In this document: one piece after another, positions 57,243 through 64,000 of the stretch
Layout: the number at the start of each line of letters is the position of its first letter
Numbering within the stretch: the stretch's first letter is position 1
Source: Flabesymbios commensalis
Lineage: Eukaryota > Annelida > Polychaeta > Terebellida > Flabelligeridae
Assembly: GCA_964017125.1 (NCBI GenBank)
Contig: OZ024903.1
Coordinates: forward strand, 61,380,670-61,444,669
Direction: 5' to 3'
DNA: 64,000 nucleotides
The notes under the pieces: generated by a model
The model's input: only the letters and a program-made list of their open reading frames with translations
What the model was told of the DNA's origin: nothing
Database searches by the model: none
Made by a program: the position numbers and the translations under genes

Positions 57243-57627
57243 CTATATTTTTTTGTGAAAAAAATAATTAATGACTCAGTAGAATGAAAAACAAACTTGA
57301 AATTGGGCCCAAAATCTCACATTTTCTTGAATGATGAGCCCTACACACTCTCAATGCCATATTATGATACACCAAAATGATCGTCATTTTGCCCCGGTCA
57401 TTTTGGTACCTTGTATGTATGATTTAGGGCATTCTGTCCCACGTAACCACAGAATATGTGATTTTACCCGAGTCGCGAACGCCAAAAACACAAATAAGGC
57501 GATTTCTCGAAATTTGACAGGAACCCGGCTTGGGCACCAAGCTTAAAATATGTGCCAAGGGGTATAGAACAAAAATCAAACATAACATTGAGGGTACCTT
57601 TCATGGTCAAATCCAACCCATCAGCTG
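57243..57627 (-). repeat. Right terminal inverted repeat of the 4.1-kb element
   Basis: Reverse complement of 53542-53925: ACTCTCAATGCCATATTATG, CGAGTCGCGAACGCCAAAAA, TGAGGGTACCTTTCATGGTC and CAAATCCAACCCATCAGCTG appear in mirrored order. The 71-codon frame here is TIR sequence, not a gene. Confidence 0.85.
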
Positions 57628-57750
57628 GTGGATTAAATGGGTGTTGATAGCGAATATCAGCATGAATTCTATATATAAGACACTTGTAGAGCTATAATGT
57701 ACGACTGAGTTTAATCACAGACTACCTTACTGTACTACATATTATTAACC

Positions 57751-57862
57751 TGCTACCCAACAAACACGAGATGTACAACCAATGTTGTTTTAATGTTGGA
57801 CCAGCGTCGCAGACGGTGGCCCAACATTAAAACAACATTGGTAAGCGTGTCATTTGTGTTGG
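57751..57862. mobile_element. Palindromic MITE, family 1b, complete
   Basis: CCCAACAAACACGAGATGTA opens, and GCGTGTCATTTGTGTTGG closes it. The arms ACCAATGTTGTTTTAATGTT and AACATTAAAACAACATTGGT are perfect mirrors about GCGTCGCAGACG. Confidence 0.82.
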
Positions 57863-57864
57863 AT

Positions 57865-58345
57865 ATGTACCATGCAGTACAATACGTCACTGTGATATAG
57901 GTTCGTTACCTGTAACATGATTTGTAGCTTATGATGTAGATATACCAGAAAACTGTTATGCACGATACAATACATTTCTGTAAACTGATATGTACCGGCA
58001 TAACATAACAGGGATCTGTTGTACCTTGCGGTACATATCTGTAAGCAATTATGTACCTTACTGTACATAATTTACCTTTAACCATATGTTAACTACAGGT
58101 GTATATCTGTAGGCTACTATATACCTTGCTGCCCATAACTTATCTATAACCAGATATGTACCATACGGTACAAATCAGGAACATTTTATGTTCCATACGG
58201 TGCATATGTGGCCTGATAATATGTACCATGCGGTACATATTTGTAGCCTGATATGTAGTACTATAATTTACAAATTGAGAACATGATATATAAGTACCAT
58301 ACTTGACATACTAGTTAGTACTTAACTTTCTATACATAATATGTA
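57865..58345. repeat. Degenerate GTAC-rich tandem array, about 40-45 bp period
   Basis: About eleven diverged units, each built around a TGTACCNTNCGGTACA-like mini-palindrome followed by a TATCTGTAGCCTGATA-like spacer. The clearest are at 58022, 58154, 58210 and 58224. Old array. Confidence 0.65.
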
Positions 58346-59232
58346 ACCTGAGATTAATTCTCGTGGACATATTTTTCTATCGTCATGTTCATGGAAACGG
58401 ATATAATATCTGACAATATCCTGGCAGATTTTCAATCCCGTTGGAATTCAGGACTTTCCCTTGAAATAGAGGATGCTTATCGAGTGAATACAAACAGATT
58501 GGTCGGCTGAAGAGGAGTGTGAGGCCCAGCATTGGACCATGATTGGACCACTGAGTCCCGAGGACTGATGTGGGTGGCTATGTGGGTGGACAGGCGGCTA
58601 CTGGATCCCTGAATAAGGATGCACGTCCTCTGACGTCACACGTCACCAGAGACCGTAGTCTCACATGGGACAATCCTAAATTGATTCTCAAGATTCAATT
58701 ATGCTTGTTTGATTGAACGGATCTGGTTTGGATATACATTAAAGGAAGCGATTTAGACCTAGTACATATAATGTGGGTATGCATATGTTGATCCACTTGA
58801 GGTTTGAATCAACATCATTGACGTTGATTCAACGCGTGTGACGTTGTACCGACGTCAGTGCCATTGATTTAACGGTGCTATACAGCGCTACCGTCGCTAC
58901 TTGTCCATGGGGTATAGCGATATGGATATCTTAGATTTGGAAAAGAAAGCTTCATTGTACCAGAGGCTAAGTCTAGGACGTGCTCTATTAGTAGCCGCAC
59001 CCCTGTCCTACGTCCACCCACACGTACATGTGACGTCCGTGCCCGACATGGAAGAGGTGACCTGTCTGTTAACATCAAACAACTATAATTTGCTCCCACG
59101 TGGCATGCCATCTCCTATCCCCCCCCCCCCCCCACCACCACCAATCCTGTCATGTTGTAGCAGCTTACTGCTAAATATAAGTCTTAAAAAGACGTTTTGA
59201 AAACCGTATTTGTGCTGAGCGTCCTCTGTTTT
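58346..59232. other. Unassigned DNA with a C-run
   Basis: A run of about 15 C followed by ACCACCACC lies at 59119-59142 (G-quadruplex potential on the minus strand). A palindromic AATCAACATCATTGACGTTG..TTGATT region at 58808-58870 may be a very old family 1 relative. No gene recognised. Confidence 0.45.
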
Positions 59233-59449
59233 ACCAGTTGACGTCAGATTCTGACGACTAAAGTTGATCCCCGCGCTGTAAGCCGATCCCCGCTCTGTAA
59301 AAGCAAAAAATATTTCTAATGTCCGTAGACCCATGTATTCAAATGAATTGGAAAGACCTAACTAGGACATTTATGATGATTTCAAATTGAAAAAAACCTT
59401 TTAGTCTCCATGGTTTAAACAAAAATAATTCAGCGCTTTAAGGGTTAAA
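59233..59449 (-). mobile_element. TTAA-flanked MITE, family 2, reverse orientation
   Basis: GTCAGATTCTGACGACTAAA and GATCCCCGCGCTGTAAG at the hairpin side; CCATGGTTTAAACAAAAATA and TCAGCGCTTTAAGGGTTAA at the plain end. The hairpin is disrupted by a short repeat of the CCGATCCCCGC block. Confidence 0.75.
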
Positions 59450-60109
59450 ACAAATAATTAAATAGTTGTGTTTTTGTGGGAACCGGGCTTTAAGAAGATT
59501 GGGTTGATTATATTCATGATCCAGCCCACGTTATCTTGTATTTATCACACGTAATATATTATTAAAGTACTTTAGATCCTATATATGCAGCTTTCAGCAT
59601 GTGTAATGTAACTTTGGTAAGCGACCCTCGACTTGTGTAACGTGTTCCGTGTTAGCAAGCATTATAATTATAATGTCTCAAAGTTCATGTAATGTTTCGC
59701 CGGTTGAACTCGACCTATTTAACCTTTATTAACCCCAATTGAGCTTACCTACCCCAGTGACTATTTATGAATACATTTAGTTGATTTTGAAGCATTCTAT
59801 ATTATTGAATTATCTTCTCATAGCATTTTATTACAAATGCTGTCAGAAGATAAAATATAGATGTTGATATTCGGCAATGCGTTCTGCTTTAATCTTTCTG
59901 ACTAGTCTAATGCAGTGGGCACGTATCAATATTTCGCTGACTTTCCTCACAAATTCAATAATAATATTGTTTTTTTTACTTATTGCAATGAACTCGCTTT
60001 AAAGTGAATGTTCTGATGACCATGAGCTGGATGTACATGTAGGGCTAGCGTTGCAGACGATGGTCCAACATTGGGCCAACAAAGGATCAGATTGTGAGCG
60101 TAGGGCCTT
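59450..60109. other. Unassigned AT-rich DNA
   Basis: No gene recognised. A degenerate family 1 core (GGGCTAGCGTTGCAGACG, CCAACATTGGGCC) sits at 60041-60080. Confidence 0.5.
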
Positions 60110-60113
60110 CCCT

Positions 60114-60216
60114 ACGCGAAACATTTGTATAACATTTATACAACGTCGGCCCAACGTCTTCGACGTTGGTCCAACAGTGTATAAATGTTATGCAAATATT
60201 TTGTGTTTGCTGGGTT
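60114..60216. mobile_element. Palindromic MITE, family 1a
   Basis: The left end is cut to ACGCGAAACATTTGTATAAC; the right end ATTTTGTGTTTGCTGGG is complete. Arms ATAACATTTATACAACGTCG and CAGTGTATAAATGTTATGCA flank CGTCTTCGACG. Confidence 0.83.
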
Positions 60217-61072
60217 GCTGGCTGACAGATGAGTATCACTGCAAAGGTCATGTATGAAAACCTGTTTGACTGTTTTGATCCCCATTGCTAATGAGTTTCT
60301 ACTTTTAATGCCCTGCGGGGTTTCCAGCGCTTGTGATAACCATCGCCAGCTAAGGTCACCTGGTGGTGCCCTAGGGTAACTAAATGCAAAGAGCCACATT
60401 ATATGAACTCACAGAATATAACCAGCGTTGACCTCATGGGGTTTGATTGTTGGGCCAGTTTTACAGAAGGTGGGCCAGAACCTGACACACGTTGGGTCAA
60501 GGGTCTTGTTTACTGTACTAGCATGGCAACATGAGGTGTGCGAGCCAGATAGATTTTTTTTAGAAAAAGTGAACAGTTGTGTATCAACTATTTAATTTGT
60601 TGATGCTCATTAGAAATAATTGGTATAAGATCATAAACAGATTGATCACATTATCCATCACAAATCATATTATTGTCAAACGTTAGCTCGATGGGACCAA
60701 TACATTGTCAGCTTTCTACACTTGATGTCCAGATGGAAAAGAAAACCAGGGTTCAATGATTCTTTTCACAATGTAGGCTTACCACAGTAATATTTTTTAT
60801 CTTGCATAGCATAGTATTTTTTGCATTGGATTTTCTAAGGAATGTCTAGTAGTAATATTTAGTTTTTGGTCTGAGAGATGATGTATGTGAATACCCAGGT
60901 AACGGGACACATTGGTACTCTGCTCCGGGAATTTCTGGGCTAACGTTGGTTCAGTGCGTTTCGTTACGCTGGAGACACATGTTGACGTCTCGCCGCAGGT
61001 ACGAGAATCACGCGAGAGTGAATTATGCATTATGTTGCTACATAATATACTGGACATACCATCCATGTCATT
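60217..61072. other. Unassigned DNA with weak MITE traces
   Basis: TTGTTGGGCCAG..GGTGGGCCAGAA..GTTGGGTCAAGG at 60448-60500 is a badly decayed family 1 MITE. No gene recognised. Confidence 0.45.
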
Positions 61073-61180
61073 GAGCAAACACGAGGCATTCACACGATGA
61101 TGTTATAACATTGCGCCATCGTCTACGACGCTGGCCCAATATTATAACAACATCGGGTCTTGAAAAGCCTCGTGTTGTAT
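61073..61180. mobile_element. Palindromic MITE, family 1b
   Basis: AGCAAACACGAGGCATTCAC and TCTTGAAAAGCCTCGTGTTG are the ends. The arms GATGATGTTATAACATTGCG and CCCAATATTATAACAACATC mirror each other about ATCGTCTACGACG. Confidence 0.78.
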
Positions 61181-61861
61181 AGGTGTACATTCACCAGCGA
61201 AGTGCTGAAGTATTGTGTGGTTTTACATTGACTGGTTCAATAGAACAGTCACGGAATATTTAATCATACCTATATGAAAAAAGTGTAATTCGGACTAAAT
61301 ATAGTCACACATTTAATTAAATTTGCAGATATTTATTCATTTCAGTTGATAATAACAGTTGCACGTTTGTAAATTAAATCCTGTTTGGTGGTTCTGACAC
61401 TAGTAAATGCCAGTTGTTTATTAATAACTAGTGAATGACCCCGAAGTCGTGATCGTTCATCATGCACATTTGTTATTATTGAAAAAAACTTCTGAGTGTC
61501 GGAAGTGAAATTGTAAGAAACGCAAACACACGAATTAATTAAATAATATATCAATTTAAATACAATATCACTGATTCTATTTAAAAACCTCTACATTAGG
61601 AACGTGAACAAGTGGACGCCCCGAAAACAAAATTAATCAGAATAACATTTGATTCCCGGGTGAACCCTGCGCGCGCACCATTGATATCCGGTGTTTAGGC
61701 GGGGCGGCACGGCACTACTTCCGGCTGCATCCAGATGGGATTTTTGTTTGTCTGGATAGTTTGGTTTCTGTTGCGGAGTATGTAATGTTGTTACATTGTG
61801 ATACAGTGTAAAAATCTGAGCCTGCATCATTATGCATCTCAAGTATGATCTAATTTCCTAA
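61181..61861. other. Unassigned AT-rich DNA
   Basis: Nothing recognised. Confidence 0.5.
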
Positions 61862-62041
61862 AATCTAGGGGTTTCACAACGAAATATTTTATGGAACTGT
61901 TTTAATAACAGCAATATATTTTTTCAGTTGCCACCCACTTCAAGTCATCTTCCTCCACTACAAGTCGAGAATTGCGACAGCAATTCGCGGCTTGTAGTGG
62001 ATGAAAATGACAGTGGTGAATTCAGTTTTTAAAGGGTTAAG
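61862..62041 (-). mobile_element. TTAA-type MITE, family 4, decayed partial copy
   Basis: CTAGGGGTTTCACAACGAAA mirrors the interior of family 4. The hairpin CCACTACAAGTCGAGAATTG with CAATTCGCGGCTTGTAGTGG and the end TTTTTAAAGGGTTAA are present, but the middle is shortened. Confidence 0.6.
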
Positions 62042-62599
62042 AACCCCCACCTTCCTCACACAACGCCACATCGAGGCTCTATTTTTTAACTGACTATAAT
62101 GTTTTATTGTATTTTATTTCACACCAGAAGCCACACTTGGCGGGAAGGAATGAGAGTGTGGTCATGGAATCATAATAATCAAATGTTGATCTCGACTGAA
62201 ATATTCCTTGATGTTCAATGCGTTGAAGATTAATTATTTATAACAGGCTTGCTGGTTTTGCTGGTTTTGATATTTCATTGGTGATTTTTTTGGTGTGAAA
62301 AATCTATATTTTGGCATTTTGCGAGTGCTGTATGATGTGTCAGACACACATTTTTGTGATGTAATGTGCTTTATACCCCAGAGAGTGACTTCTTACGATT
62401 CATGCACAACCCACCTTGTTGGCTAGGGTCACTGTATGCTACAAAAACGGCAATATTAGGTATGGGTCAGCAGCGGTATGTAGTAAAGGTGAGGGTTATG
62501 GTAACAAGATTAGTGTGGGGTTCGTGTCTGCTCGCAGCGTACTCCCACAAGCGTCATTATCATACAACGTGACCTACCATGTGAAATCAGCAGACAATA
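62042..62599. other. Unassigned DNA
   Basis: No gene recognised; frames 62366-62604 have no known motif. Confidence 0.5.
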
Positions 62600-63790
62600 T
62601 CTGACTCCACAATAATACCTACACTCTCAAAAGTAAAGCTTCTTCACTGGTTACATTATCTGACTCCACAATAATACCTACACTCTTTAGGAAAAGCTTC
62701 TTCACTGGTTACATTATCTGACTCCACATTAATACCTACATTCTCAAAGAAAAGCTTCTTCACTGGTTACATTATCTGACTCCACATTAATACCTACACT
62801 CTCAAAGAAAAGCTTCTTCACTGGTTACATTATCTGACTCCACATTAATACCTACACTCTCAAAAGAAAAGCTTCTTCACTGGTTACATTATCTGACTCC
62901 ACAATAATACCTACACTCTCAAAGAAAAGCTTCTTCACTGGTTACATTATCTGACTCCACAATAATACCTACACTCTTTAGGAAAAGCTTCTTCATTGGT
63001 TACATTATCTGACTCCACATTAATACCTACATTCTCAAAGAAAAGCTTCTTCACTGGTTACATTATCTGACTCCACATTAATACCTACACTCTCAAAGAA
63101 AAGCTTCTTCACTGGTTACATTATCTGACTCCACATTAATACCTACACTCTCAAAAGAAAAGCTTCTTCACTGGTTACATTATCTGACTCCACAATAATA
63201 CCTACACTCTCAAAGAAAAGCTTCTTCACTGGTTACATTATCTGACTCCACATTAATACCAACACTCTCAAAGAAAAGCTTCTTCACTGGTTACATTATC
63301 TGACTCCACATTAATACCTACACTCTCAAAGAAAAGCTTCTTCACTGGTTACATTATCTGACTCCACATTAATACCTACACTCTCAAAGAAAAGCTTCTT
63401 CACTGGTTACATTATCTGACTCCACATTAATACCTACACATTGTCAAAGAAAAGCTTCTTCACTGGTTACATTATCTGACTCCACATTAATACCTACACT
63501 CTCAAAGAAAAGCTTCTTCACTGGTTACATTATCTGACTCCACATTAATACCTACACTCTCAAAAGAAAAGCTTCTTCACTGGTTACATTATCTGACTCC
63601 ACATTAATACCTACATTCTCAAAGAAAAGCTTCTTCACTGGCCACACTCTCGAAGAAAGGCTTCTTCGTGGGTTACACTATCTGTCTCCACAATAATACT
63701 CACACTCTCAAACGAAAAGCTTCTTCGTGGGTTACAATATCTGTCTCCACAATAATACCCACACTCTCAGAGAAAAGCTTCTTCTCGAGT
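62600..63790. repeat. 58-bp minisatellite with higher-order structure (about 20 units)
   Basis: Unit TCTGACTCCACATTAATACC, TACACTCTCAAAGAAAAGCT, TCTTCACTGGTTACATTA, with an AAGCTT in each. Variant units recur in the same order: units 2-6 (from 62659) and 7-11 (from 62950) carry the same sequence of variants, a 291-bp higher-order period. Units after 63640 are more diverged (CGTGGGTTACACTATCTGTC). Confidence 0.93.
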
Positions 63791-64000
63791 TACTTGCTGT
63801 GCGGTGTAACTCACAGAGCACTGATGCCGACTGTAGTGAGATTGCCCGAGGTGATCGATCTCTGCCTAATCATCTAATCACCAGTATATAGTATGCAATT
63901 AAAATGAAATCCCGATCTGACAGCCCTGTAAACATTGGCTCAATGTCTTCTGTTTTTTTTGGAGGTGCGACATTCATGGTGTTCATACTAATCAAGACAT
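63791..64000. other. Unassigned DNA to the window end
   Basis: AACATTGGCTCAATGTCTTC at 63933 may be the start of another family 1 MITE; too short to be sure. Confidence 0.4.

Larger units (their letters stand above)
53542..57627 (+). mobile_element. Long-TIR element, about 4.1 kb, decayed
   Basis: Two inverted repeats of about 385 bp bound a region with one decayed gene. I could not fix the outermost boundary: weak mirror similarity continues about 20-35 bases outside 53542 and 57627. No clear target-site duplication was found. The TIR length recalls Mutator-like and some other DNA transposons, but the gene is not a transposase I recognise, so the class is open. It looks old, with multiple breaks in the gene and several percent divergence between the TIRs. 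Confidence 0.68.

Noticed and set aside
58878-59334. Overlapping frames of 77-99 codons around a poly-C run
   Set aside because: No motif; the Pro/Gly runs come from the homopolymer.

Overview
The window looks like non-coding DNA from a large, repeat-rich, AT-rich animal genome. A marine invertebrate, perhaps a mollusc or another lophotrochozoan, is my best guess. The guess rests on style only: dozens of palindromic MITEs, a tRNA-derived SINE, CR1/Jockey-group LINE remains and many minisatellites. I found no convincing host protein-coding exon in 64 kb and no rRNA, tRNA or CRISPR. Two strong juxtaposed splice-site motifs on the + strand (7236/7237 and 28791/28792) suggest that much of the window could lie inside one or more very long introns.

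Layout. 1-5.9 kb: MITEs and a 28-bp minisatellite split cleanly by a LINE 3' fragment. 5.9-15 kb: mostly unassigned AT-rich DNA with scattered MITEs and perfect hairpins. 15.2-19.6 kb: a young SINE, a 677-bp tandem duplication abutting a long CACT microsatellite, and a 26-bp minisatellite. 20-25 kb: MITEs, a second SINE and a 48-bp repeat. 26-31.5 kb: two hairpin-headed blocks of degenerate tandem repeats carrying an AAAATGGC motif. 34.3-36.8 kb: a 5'-truncated LINE of the CR1/L2 type. 37-42 kb: a cluster of TTAA-flanked MITEs, a SINE inside an older SINE, and a long inverted repeat. 46.9-53.0 kb: a nearly full-length minus-strand LINE (ORF1, endonuclease, RT) lying inside a 60/61-bp minisatellite. 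53.5-57.6 kb: a 4.1-kb element with about 385-bp terminal inverted repeats around a decayed gene with a C-terminal cysteine cluster. 57.8-64 kb: more MITEs, a degenerate GTAC-rich array and a 58-bp minisatellite with five-unit higher-order structure.

How the parts relate. The autonomous machinery seen is all retrotransposon type (three LINEs, each damaged or truncated) plus the decayed long-TIR element. The numerous short elements are non-autonomous. At least three MITE families share TTAA flanks and CCCTTT ends, so one piggyBac-like transposase encoded elsewhere could have moved them. The SINE needs a LINE partner; its tail does not obviously match the LINE tails seen here. The candidates I consider most novel are the long-TIR element, the dimeric SINE and the two recursive-splice-like sites.
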